From Owenia fusiformis (taxonomy: Eukaryota > Annelida > Polychaeta > Sabellida > Oweniidae): a stretch of 64,000 bases of DNA. Below the pieces are notes generated by a model that was given only the letters and a program-made list of their open reading frames with translations, made no database searches and was not told the DNA's origin. Within the stretch, counting starts at the first letter, position 1. Every line of letters starts with the position of its first letter. Positions 35,457-46,700 of this stretch are shown piece by piece. Location: positions 11,154,030 through 11,218,029 of the forward strand of contig CAIIXF020000009.1 in assembly GCA_903813345.2 (NCBI GenBank). Direction: 5' to 3'. The translations under genes and the position numbers were made by a program.

Positions 35457-36395
35457 TTAGTTATCAACATCACCTGAAAAAATTTCATCTATGAAATTGT
35501 TGACTTCATTATCTGACATATCATCATCAATTTCGTCATCTGATTCTTCGTTATAAATGTCTACCAACTCTTGTGGAAGAATGGCATTTGGATTTTCAGC
35601 CCATTGTATATCAAGTTCGCCATTTTTTAGGATCCATCCATTTTCTGCTGGAGAAGGTATATCCATTTGGACTTTGTGAGACTGCTTCCATATGTAAGCT
35701 TGGTAGTTACATCTTTTACAATGTTGAACAAGTAATGACCTGCATGGAGGAAGGAGACTGATGTCTATCCCATCATAGTTGTTGATAGAGGCTTGAGGTT
35801 GAAATCTGTTGACAAAATTTATGTATCGTACATGATTGATGTCTGTTTTTTCCTTTCCCCGTACATGATGCACACATATCTTTCGATTTCTCTAAGATGC
35901 CTTTGGTCAAGAACTAAAGATTTTCCAAGTTCTTGAAAGATTGCATGCATGTTCTCCCTCTTGACGAGCTGTTTCAGAGGGTTTATGTTTCCCTTCCTCA
36001 TGAAGGCACTGGTGGTATCACACCCTGTAAAACAGTGGATACCGATCAGGGTGGCTGTGATCACCCAAACCTGCTGCAACTGTCTTCAGATCAACGAGGT
36101 GCCTCTTGTTTGAAACTACAGTGTCAAACAGTACTTTGGGAAGTAGGTGTTTGCTGTGATGTAGCAGGAGTATGAGTACATCTGTGTCTGGAGATCTGAC
36201 AAGTATGGTCTTGGCCTCAGCCCCCACCTGCCTTGATGCATATAAAGCATGGAGAATGATTTTTGTGTCAGCTTCATCATGGTTGCACCTTAGATCTAGG
36301 ACTTCCTCACTGACAACATGTGACCCATCACTTGTGAGTAAGAAGCACTTCTCCTGACAGACAAAGTAAATTGGCGTGTTCTGAATTTTTTGCAT
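35457..36395 (-). pseudogene. Broken transposon protein, FEN/PIN-nuclease-like motifs (left arm)
   Basis: Read in three successive minus-strand frames: 36395-36018, 36079-35819 and 35873-35457. Motifs in order: N-H-D-E-A-D-T-K-I; S-P-D-T-D-V-L-I-L-L; F-T-G-C-D-T-T-S-A-F-M-R-K-G; then L-P-P-C-R-S-L-L..H-C-K-R-C-N-Y-Q-A-Y-I-W-K; P-S-P-A-E-N-G-W; and an acidic tail E-E-S-D-D-E-I-D-D-D. A 5-bp deletion near 36055, relative to the right arm, causes one frameshift. The order EAD / DTD / GCD resembles the metal-binding residues of FEN1/XPG-type PIN nucleases; that is my inference from spacing. The set also resembles a family seen repeatedly in transposon-like proteins of marine invertebrates (from memory, not verified). 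The N-terminal part is missing, cut at the palindrome centre. Not functional as it stands. Confidence 0.65.
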
Positions 36396-36429
36396 ATTTG
36401 TCCTTCTTCCACAGTATCATGGACAGACC

Positions 36430-37412
36430 TATGATGAAGCTGACACAAAAATCATTCTCAATGCATTATATGCATCAAGGCAGGTGGGGGCTGAGGCCAA
36501 GACCATACTTGTCAGATCTCCAGACACAGATGTACTCACACTCCTGCTACATAACAGCAAACACCTACTTCTCAAAGTACTGTTTGACACTGGAGTTTCA
36601 AACTTAACAAGAGGCGCCTCATTGATGTGAAGACAGTTGCAGCAGGTTTGGGTGATCCAATCACAGCCACCCTGATCGGTATCCATTGTTTTACAGGGTG
36701 TGATACCACCAGTGCCTTCATGAGAAAGGGAAAAGTAAACCCTCTGAAACAGCTGATCAAGAGGGAGGACCAAAAAAAAAAGTTTCATGGGTAATTGATG
36801 GGACGTTGAGGTAGAGGTTGATTCCTGGCTGAGATGCTCATATCGACCTTGGGGAAGATGGCTTGCACTCAGCTGGTAATATTTATATTGTACATATTGT
36901 ATTTATATATTTTGTCATTTAAACATACATGTTCTTGCATATTATAATTATGTACACTCCAATATCTTATTGAGGCAATAAAGATACATAAACATAACAA
37001 CTATGATGGGATAGACATCAGTCTCCTTCCTCCATGCAGGTCATTCCTTGTTCAACATTGTAAAAGATGTAACTATCAAGCTTATATATGGAAGCAGTCT
37101 CACAAAGTCCAAATGGATATACCTTCTCCAGCAGAAAATGGATGGATCCTAGAAAATTGCGAACTTGATAAACTATGGGCTGAAAATCCAAATGCCATTC
37201 TTCCACAAGAGTTGGTAGACATTTATAACGAAGAATCAGATGACAAAATTGATGATGATATGACAGATAATGAGGTCAACAATTTCACAGATGAAATCTT
37301 TTCAGGTAATGTTGATAACAATGTTCAACTGCTTGAAGCAAATGTTGAAGTGAATACTCAAGCAAAGTGTATTGGTGAAATTATTCAAAAACATATTGGT
37401 CATTCAATATTA
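36430..37412 (+). pseudogene. Broken transposon protein (right arm copy)
   Basis: A mirror copy of the left-arm gene, also starting at the EAD motif (Y-D-E-A-D-T-K-I). It keeps S-P-D-T-D-V, and in an uninterrupted frame G-D-P-I-T-A-T-L-I-G-I-H-C-F-T-G-C-D-T-T, so it shows the ancestral state where the left copy has lost 5 bp. It has its own frameshift near 36605. After 36769 about 170 bp of the gene is replaced by 226 unrelated bp. Homology resumes at 36996 with L-L-P-P-C-R-S, and the acidic tail ends at about 37412. Non-functional. Confidence 0.65.
36770..36995. other. Replacement block in the right transposon arm
   Basis: Starts with an 11-A run and ends 'ggcaataaagatacataaac'. It has no counterpart in the left arm, which here encodes the stretch between the GCDTT and LPPCR motifs. 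It could be a retro-inserted 3' fragment or gene-conversion filler. Confidence 0.5.
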
Positions 37413-38862
37413 TAATAATTAATCATTATTGAATGTTGTCAAGCATATTGACTGAATGTTGTCAATTGAATGTTTAGTCATCGGTATTGATTATGTATAT
37501 CCTAAAGCATACAGATTTAATGTGTATAGTTTAATGCTCAGAAACTAAATTACAAACAAAAAAGAAACGATTACTTCATGGATATCTTGAAAACCTAAGT
37601 GCATCTCAGGATTAAATGCATATACTGAAATCATTAAAACTAGCTGGATAATATATTTAAATTATGTCAAATAAAAATAGGTGATTATTGCACAATATAA
37701 ATATGTTTTCTTAATATTCTCAAAAATTATGACAATCCAAAATATCTCTCTTGTAGTGTTGTGACAACCTTCTAAAACATATATTTTGATTTCTAAGATG
37801 TCTAATAAATATACTATTCTCTATTAGCTACACCCTCAAAAAAGTGTTAAGACTTCAATTATATGTATAATATGTAGAGTAGGATGTGTATAATCAACAT
37901 GAGAAACTTTGGAATGGAGGCTGTAATAGTTTCTGAAATATAGCTATTTGAGAACGTTTCAGGTAAAAACCGTTATTTTCGCAAATGGGAGGGGGGGGGA
38001 TATTTATCCCTGGATGGAGATGAAGAATTATCAATATTGTACAATTCTTACATTATTATCTTAGCTTATATAGTCAAATTATTTTCTAAAGCCTAAAAAC
38101 ATTTAATAAATATGTCATTGGGTCATGTAATTTTTACTTCATGGCGACATTCAGAAAATGCTGAAATTGAACCTTGAAAATACCTTAATTATTAGCTATA
38201 GAATGGATAAATCTCAATTATATGTCTATTATGCAGAGTATGATGTATTTAATCACCATGAGAAATTTTGGAATGTAGGCTGTAATAGTTTCTGAAATAT
38301 AGCTATTTGAGGAAGTTTCAGGTATAGACCTTTATATTCAAAAATGGGGAGGGGGAGGGTTTATTTGAGCCTGGATGGCGATGAAGAATTATCAATATAG
38401 TTCAATTCTTATGATATTATTTTAGCTTATATAGTCAAATTATTTTCTAAAGCCTAAAAACATTCAATAAATATGTCATTGGGTCACAATGTTTTTTTTA
38501 CTTCATGGCAACATTCAGAAAATGTTGAAATTGACCCTTGAAAATACCTGAATTATTATCTGTAGAATGGGTTAATCACCCGATTCGTATAAATTTTTCA
38601 AATTTTACTTTTACATACCTGTTTATTACCCATGCCAAAAATGAAGATGATCAAATAAATACTTCTTTAGTTATAAGCATTTGTCATAGTACCCCCAAGA
38701 ATTTGTCGTCAAGGGGGGTAAAACTCAAAAATGACAACTTTCGCACCAGAAATTGATGTTAGACTGAGTGGAATCTAATGTAGGATGATGATATGGTTAT
38801 ATTTAAGCAATAAAATTATCCCCAGCTCCCGACCCCGACCAACCTTGCTATACAGCCCACTA

Positions 38863-41800
38863 TTGATTGATGACTTCAAATTCTGTATGAAAAATTCAAG
38901 ATAACAAAAACGTTCAAATTAAAAAAGGGTAAAAACAGTTGAATCAGGAATGAGTAGTAAAAAGACATTTAGCAACTCTAAATTATATAAAAATATCAGA
39001 AATCAATATCATATTTCACATATACATATACACATACACATATTTAATATACACTTGAGAAATTGATAGAAATAGCAGGATTAGAAAAAGGTTTAGACAA
39101 GGGAAATATATGTATACAATTGTAGATCTAAACAAACTTGTATCTCAAGTAGAAACAAATATATTGACAATTGATTCATACTTATGAACTCACATAATAA
39201 AGTTGAAGAATCATGAAAACTTGGCATTTTTCCCCATTTTAGTGAAAAAAAAACCAGTATACTCTATTTATATCATCACCCTGAAAATCAACAAAATGGT
39301 AAAAACTTGCAAAGCGAAAACGATTCAACTGTTTTAGAGTGTGATGGTATTCCAGATGTAAAATATTACAAAATAAACCCTAGATTGAAATCAAAATTGA
39401 TAAAAAGAAATTGTGCATAAAGTCATTCAGGGAGTCAGAATTATGATTAAGTATTTGAATATAATACAAGGTGAAACTAGTTACAAACATTTTGTGCCCT
39501 TAATTTCAATGAATGGGTGTCAATAATAACAGCTGATGTCAATAAGAGCTGACATCCTTGAGTTGGTGTCAAAAGGAGATCCAGGTCTACTGAGGTTTTG
39601 AGTCTCGAAGGAGACATCTATCCAGCAAGTTGATCTCAAAGGTTCTTTTCAAGACTAATTTTGCATATTTTGGTCAAAGGAATTGAGGATACAGGCATTT
39701 AGTTCCATTCAAGAATTATATATAATCCTCTACGATTTAATTGAAGTATATCTAATATTCTTTAAATGCAATAATAGAGAAGACCAGGTCTCTAAAACCA
39801 TGAACACAATTGCAAACTTTTTTCAAGTTTTTACAAGGCTTATCCATTCATTCATATATACCTTGTGTGATTTAATGTGTTCAAACCTTGATTCTAAATG
39901 AAGAGATGGCCATGATAATCTAATACGATGGTAATTTTGTAATACATGTATATAAAAAACAGAACTGGTGCTTATTTCTTTTCTTGTGTTTTGAACATAT
40001 CAACACACACCCTATGCAGCTCTATTAAAAACCTATTTATCAATAAACACATAATGATAAGTGTTATCCAGTACAGTACTTGCTTATTTCCTCTATAACA
40101 TGGAGTTAATCCTGAATTCTATGATAAACATGCAAAATAAAAAAAACTTGAAATTATATACCAAACAAGAATCAGTTTTGCGGATGTTTGAGTAAGAAAT
40201 TAGAGTGTATACAAAAATTAAGAGTCTATACAAAGAATTAGAGTATACAAATATAATAAGGTGAAAAGATAACAATTAATTGCCCACAAACATAATTCTG
40301 TTTAACTGCTTATCAATCAAAATATTACCTTGATGGATCAAGATAATTACGATAACCTCACTGACCTATTTCTTCTATATACTGACTAGACTTAAAAATT
40401 GAACCTTGAAAAATGAGTGAAAAAAGATAAACTTACTAGCTCCTTGTGATGTCTCTACATCAATCATCTTTTGTTATAAATGTACTTTGTCCCTAATTTA
40501 ACCTAAATCCATTGAGTCTTATATGTTCTAACTTCAGGAATTCCAAGGTGTCAAAAGTGTCATCTTCTTGATTTATATGTGTCACTTTTAATCCTTCAGG
40601 GATGACATATAAAATGTTGGAAAATGGCATTATATGCGCATTTATCATGGTTTATTTCTGATAAAACTGTTACACAAAATGCATGCGTCTCAGATAATTG
40701 AGATTTTTATAGAATATAGTTTATCTTCCAAGTTTGTTCAGTGATATGTCCCTTGTTTCTATAAATACTGTGAAAAACTCGAAAAAACATCGAGAACATT
40801 TTTTGTGATTTAAGGCAACATGACAATTTTATCGCAGGATGTCATAATTTTTAACAAACAATGTCTTTGTGAAAATCTTACAATCGTCTCCAGAATTATC
40901 ATCTGATATATTTTTTCACTTTTATCCTCAAAAAATATTCTAGTATTCCAAACAATTCAAAGCAATAACTTTTTCCGTTTCGTATTCTATATTTCTTGTT
41001 GATTCCGTATTTTCATTCTATTTTGCATAAAAAGTCTGTCTTATATTTCTTGTGAGGAACATACTTATCGAGTAGATGTATCAAGGATAGGATGAACCTC
41101 AATTTATTCATAACAAACAAACACATATTTGTTTTTCAACCTTATCTCTTATATATAAATACACGACAAAACTGTATTTGGTGCAGTGTCGCCAAAATAC
41201 TCAAAGTCACGTTTTAAAAAATTATTTTGATGCTTTAAAATCTTATGTTCACCGATATTGATCAACGTAGGTGGCATCATTTCGATGACATCATACAAAA
41301 TACAAAAAAAGAGAAGTCTCAATTCATCCATACATGAAATAAAGTCTAGTCATTATTTTCAAGTTTCTTTGGAAACGATTTCATTCTAATACACATGAAT
41401 CCATCTTTTACCTTCTCAATCACAGGTGGCATTGAAAAATCACATATACCTTGATGACATCATCGAACCCACATTCCAAAATCTGCAATTCAAGTTTATT
41501 CTTGTCTGAGCTTGTGACGGTAACAAGTCACGGAAATTATTCACTAAATTTTTTGAATTTCTAACTAAGAATTAATGTTCCCACACTAATGGTCAGCCTG
41601 ACCTTCAAAAGTCTATTTTGAAAATATATTCCAGTCTTTCACTAAAATCTACTGTACATATCCTCTTTAAAGTTATGCACAAAATCTCTTAGATATTCCA
41701 TGCAACAACTTTAAGTTTTTCTACTATTTCATTACATCCCAAATTCTCCATTTCTGCCCAATATATTCAATGATAGTGCATGGCCACCTTGGTTTTTCTC

Positions 41801-42214
41801 TTGGGTTTTTAAACAGATTGTATTTGTTTATCAAATGGTGTTGTTGTCATGGCACTGGCATGGAGGATAGGGAGCAATACAAATGAGACAAAACCAGGGG
41901 GCAGTTACAATTGATGAGGTTACTAAGTATAAATGATAAACCAGATCAGAACTGACAAAGGGAAATGAAATTCTGTTAGCTAAGATACTCCTCTTTCATA
42001 AAACAATGGGATATAGCATATGTGGTAACTTAATTATGAATGACATGCATGTTTGTTTAGGAAGATTTCCAATCAACAAGTTTTATTTACAAGTCTCCTT
42101 CAATATACTGGCCATATCTCCAACAGGAGATATCAACTCCGTATCAGGTTTTTATCATTTCATAATGAGATACAAATAGAAATAAAAAATCAAAGTTTCC
42201 AATCCTATTTCTGA
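38863..42214. other. Intronic or intergenic AT-rich stretch
   Basis: No supported coding sequence, RNA gene or clear repeat. By position it is intron between the candidate first exons at 43532-43703 and 31388-31547. Confidence 0.45.
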
Positions 42215-42490
42215 TTCCATCTATTTGAATTCAAAAGGTTCTATGATACTAAATACAGAGAATAGAGAGACCACAAGCTTTAGATAGATGAATAAACGCA
42301 AGGAGCACTCGCGTCTCGAACTCTCAATCTCGTGGTTACGGCCCAAATCCCCTAGCCTAAACGCGCTGGCGCTCAAGCCCTCTCGGCCAACTCGAAAACC
42401 CCCCATCAGAGACACTGATGAAACAGAATGACAAGCTCCTAACCAGTGGAGACTGGTCATTTGGTGGAGTTTGCTCACTTCCGACCTACA
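42215..42490 (-). repeat. tRNA-derived SINE-like element
   Basis: On the minus strand it holds an A-box-like GTTGGCCGAGAGGGC, then about 70 bp on a B-box-like GAGAGTTCGAGACGC, followed by GTGCTCC. Order and spacing fit a tRNA-Leu/Ser type head with a long variable arm. The locally high GC contrasts with its surroundings. The arms do not pair cleanly enough to call a working tRNA. Confidence 0.45.
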
Positions 42491-43531
42491 CACTCATTAT
42501 AAAGGTTTATTGCTCCCTCAGGGAGATGAGGATGCAAACCATATTAGAGAGTATTAGAGATAAACTTACTCCTGTATAAGTTGTCATTTTGTCTAATCAT
42601 TTAATTTGCCTATTGCCTAATTTCTGGAAAATTAAATGTGGAAATACTATCTTAGTAATGTTATCCAATGGGAAGTTTCTTGTCATTAGGAAAATTAAAA
42701 TTAGGAAAATGATAACCTTTGACCATACTCTGATTAAATACCACTTATACAGTATTTGATTTGAGTAAGAGGGAATTGGGGAAGGGGTGTGATTAGAATC
42801 AAGACAGTTTGACTGCTACCAAAAGTTCAATTTCTACATGTTTTCTTATCGATTTCATACTTTTTAACCTACATACAGTTCATTTCATAATGAAAATACG
42901 ATTATCATCCATCTCTAGCTAAAATGTTTATTCTTTTTCTTTGAATATCAACCAAACAATAATTCTGGGAAAAGATATAAATTTCCCCCCCCCCCCCGAC
43001 CTTTCTCCAGCCCATTCCTTATTTAGCTATATGTAATAAATATCATAAAATCTAAGAATGAACCATAGATGAACCCCCCCCCCAATTTAATTGAAAGCCC
43101 ATGTTTACTACAATTATATGTGAAAAAACTACTATAACAATCAGCAATAAATATACATGTATATCCAGGCCACAATTTTTATGAAAGGTAAGTTCAATCC
43201 TGCCAAATCTAATATAGTCTAGCCTTCTCTCCAGGCCTCATTAATAGCAATTAGTGATTCATTAGGCTTCCAGACACCATTAGTATGTAGGACTGGACAG
43301 CATGACTAAACCACAATCAGGGGCCAGTTTTCTAAAATATACTTGATTAAAAATATCTGGGGACAATTTTACCAAGCATATTCCCAAAGGAGGACTTCTT
43401 TCATGGCCCATGGCCTGCATTAGAGAGAAGTAATAGTATCGTAGAATAAATAGTGAATATTTGGTACCCAAGTACCTACTTTTCATTTCAGCCCTAATGT
43501 GACCTGATAAAAATATCTGTATAATACTTAC

Positions 43532-43703
43532 AGTGTACTGTTGTTGTTGGAAGGCTGTTAGAACTACTAGCGCCAGCTATATTCCTATATTTGTTAAGCA
43601 ACATTGAAATTCGCCTTCCGGGAACCCGCTTTCTTTTCTTTTCATCATCGTCAACATCAGTAATTAATTTATTCCCCATTTTAGATTTATTAAAGAAATT
43701 CAT
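43532..43703 (-). CDS. Candidate alternative first coding exon (basic N-terminus)
   Basis: A 172-nt minus-strand start exon with donor act|gtaagt, ending in phase 1. It encodes 57 residues: M-N-F-F-N-K-S-K-M-G-N-K-L, D-V-D-D-D-E-K-K-R-K-R-V-P-G-R-R-I-S, a short helix M-L-L-N-K-Y-R-N, then a Ser/Thr-rich tail. R-R-I-S fits a protein kinase A site, and K-K-R-K-R could act as a nuclear or membrane-surface basic patch. A second ATG (M9-G-N) gives a slightly shorter form. The phase fits the exons at 27545 and 25494. Family unrecognised. Confidence 0.6.
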
Positions 43704-46700
43704 AGTGATATATTTTCAGCTAGTTTATGTTTTAGATTAATCCTGTTTATGACTGATAAGTGATTTCTTTTCAGTTAAGTTCATGTTTTAGATGAATCCT
43801 ATTTGCATACTTTGATCCAGAGTCTCTTATCTGTTTGCCAGAATTTTGTACGAAAATTGGCACCAAGGATTTTAACTTCCTGTGTTACTATGTGTTTACA
43901 GAACCTTCTCAGAGAGAATTCCAACAACAATCAAGTCTAAATACGATTTTATTTTTCTGTGTCACTTTTACGATATTAATTATCACCTTGATGGTATCCT
44001 GCCAAAATCGTCTTCAGGATTTCCGTATAATTATCCAAGTTTTGTACAAATTACATGACTCGATTCATCCCATAGTTGAATTTGATCCAACGTAGTATGA
44101 ATTTCTGGACTGGATTCCACTCAGTGAATAATATGATACAAATCAACCAGGTGAAGTCAGAACTCAGAGGTGAAATGTTGATTTACACGTAAGATATCAG
44201 ATTCAAGATTAGCGAAAATACGAAATGTCCACCCCTACTGTGAGCTTTATGCTTGTAGGTAAGTTTTGCAGAGTTGGCCTAAGATCTGGGGCTCAGTATC
44301 TCCATACTCATCAAAACAACCGCTCTCATTTAACATCTTGGCTAAAAACCATTCGTTTCTTCATTAAGCTCTCCTTTGAAAAACTTTCCAATTGATGCAG
44401 AAGTATAAAATATTCTGACATTTCCACAGAATTTAATGTGTCTCCTTGACCCCTAGTTATTTTATTCCTTGCTAATTTCTCTAATTTTCTTTATATCTAC
44501 TAACTGCTTGAAAAATATGCACAGGATACTCCAGCAATATAACATGTCAAGAAAAAGCAAAAACTAGGCTTTAATTTACACAAAACTTTCAACGAGAACA
44601 ACATATTTTGGTGGATAGTCCTATTAGAGTTTAAGATCTCAAAAATATAAATTTAGGTGGTTCAAAATCAACAGAGCTTCTCTATTTCTATTCAAGTTTA
44701 GATCAAAAGAACAACGATAAAAAATCTTATAACCACATCATTAATTATCCTATATATCTAACCAAATATATAAAACTTCAACATGGTCATGGAGATTCCA
44801 TATTTTTTCTCTAAAATTGTGATGAAATATCTTGCGTTCTTGCGTGTATATGCAATAAAAGAAAAATAGCTTAATATCAATTCACATCACTCCTTTCCAT
44901 TTCACTTATTTTTCTAAAAAATACATCAGAAACATGGAAAAATGTGAAATTTTAAATACAGGAAATTTCAACACATCTTTTGATGAAGCACCTTGATCTA
45001 ATAGTTCATATAGTGAAAAAAGTAACAAACTATCCATATAGTTTTTTTGTTAAATATGATGAGATTGCAGAAATTAGCCATCATTGTACTAAATCTATTC
45101 ACCACTCCCCCTTCCCTTACTAACCCCAGCGTATTACTTTCACAGCTAATCCGAGAGACGGTAAGGTGGTAGGTAGGTGGGGGGGGGCAAAACTGGTACA
45201 TGGCAAAGCTAAGGCACTCTAAATATAACCTTGATTTAACATTGACATTTTCAAAAATAAAAAGAATGACAAGTTAAAAAGAATCAGCTGTTGAACCTCA
45301 TGGGGTGAACATCATCTACAAATACCCTTTCACTAGTTTTATGTTCCCTCTTAAAGAGAGCTTCGTCTATGAGCTCTGAAGAGGCTGAGTAATAATTGTA
45401 ATAAGATGTAGTTTTTCAATGATTCTTTTATTTAATTTAAATTCATTTGGCTATCAAAAAATATCAAAGTGACACAAAGTATATCATTTGGATTTACGAA
45501 AAATTTGAGATACTATTAACTGCTAACAAGCGTATTTTGTAAAATAATTTTTAACCTCCAAGAACCTTTTTAGATCTGAGCGTCAATGCTTCAGAGATAA
45601 TATCTGTCAATAAACACTTAACAGTTCATATTGCCCCAAAAGCAGAAAGATGTTTATATTGTTCCAAAATAGCTAAAAGAGCAGACAGTACTACTTTAGA
45701 AGCAATTTTTCAAATAAATTATCAAATGTACTTAAGATTACATAAGAGGCAGAGTGAGATCATGGCATGAGCTTGTATTTATATAAAATTAGGAATTAAA
45801 CATTGCAAGTTTTAACAAGGCACTAACATACAAAATGTCACCACATACCATTTGCTACAGATGCCACATGCTCGACACCGTCACAAGAACGTTGGAGACT
45901 ATAACAATTTATTTTGAAGGTTTATTTCTTTTTCATGTAATAAAATGAAATATTTCAAACTCAGAAGTAACGGTATAGACATACAAAAATAACTAATTCT
46001 AGTTTAAAACGAACATGAACATTTAGAAAGTTACGCAAGCTTCCTGTATCAAAATGCCACTAAATGAAATTTCCCATTTTTTATATCTTAACAGTGTATA
46101 AATACAATGCATCAAAATGCAAAATGCCACCACCTGTCATTTGTTACACATGCCAAACACCAACCACTGACCACCAAATACCAAACAGCATCCACAAATA
46201 AGTTTGTCACCAACAATATTTCACCACTTGTGTTGGTGACATAACAAATAAATAACTTAAGGGTGATACTGTACATGAAGTTTCCACTCCATACCAAAAC
46301 ACAAAAAAACTGTACCACACATATAAACAACCAAAAGAAAACCACAAAATGCCAGGTATAAGTGGAAACATTTATCTGAGTGGCTTACAAATGAGATCTA
46401 CAAGTCAACAGGTTTATTGACAAAATACAAGTCAATCAGCAGGAAACAAGCCTTAAACCTGAGGTAACTCTATTTTTGAACCCTATGAACTATTTTATGA
46501 AGATATCTGAGATGTGCTTATCGAAAAAGTATTTTTAGATGCTTATTTTAGAAATCAGATTTTGTTTATTATAATTTAAAGCTTGTAAGATATATGTTGG
46601 CTATATTTGAAGATTCTTAAGATTTTATGGGTTAATTTCAAGCTGCCACATTGCATCTTGATGTTCTAAGAGGGTCAGTAATAAGCATCAGATTTCTCTA

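Larger units (their letters stand above)
33926..38862. mobile_element. Fold-back DNA transposon with about 2.4-kb inverted arms
   Basis: The outer ends are mirror images: GTGGGCTGTATAGCAAGG at the left and its reverse complement at the right, each bordered by TA (33926-33927 and 38861-38862), a likely TA target duplication. Arms run about 33926-36281 and 36430-38862, around a unique core of about 150 bp. Each arm carries a subterminal direct repeat of about 363 bp (left about 34220-34930) and a broken copy of one protein gene reading outward. Arms differ by point changes, small indels, and one replaced block (36770-36995 in the right arm). TA flanks resemble Tc1/mariner-type insertion, but the arm length and the encoded protein do not fit that group. 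Superfamily not assigned. Confidence 0.85.

Noticed and set aside
43835-44095. 86-residue plus-strand frame with a hydrophobic stretch
   Set aside because: No splice or polyadenylation signals and no family. Hydrophobic frames are common by chance in AT-rich DNA.
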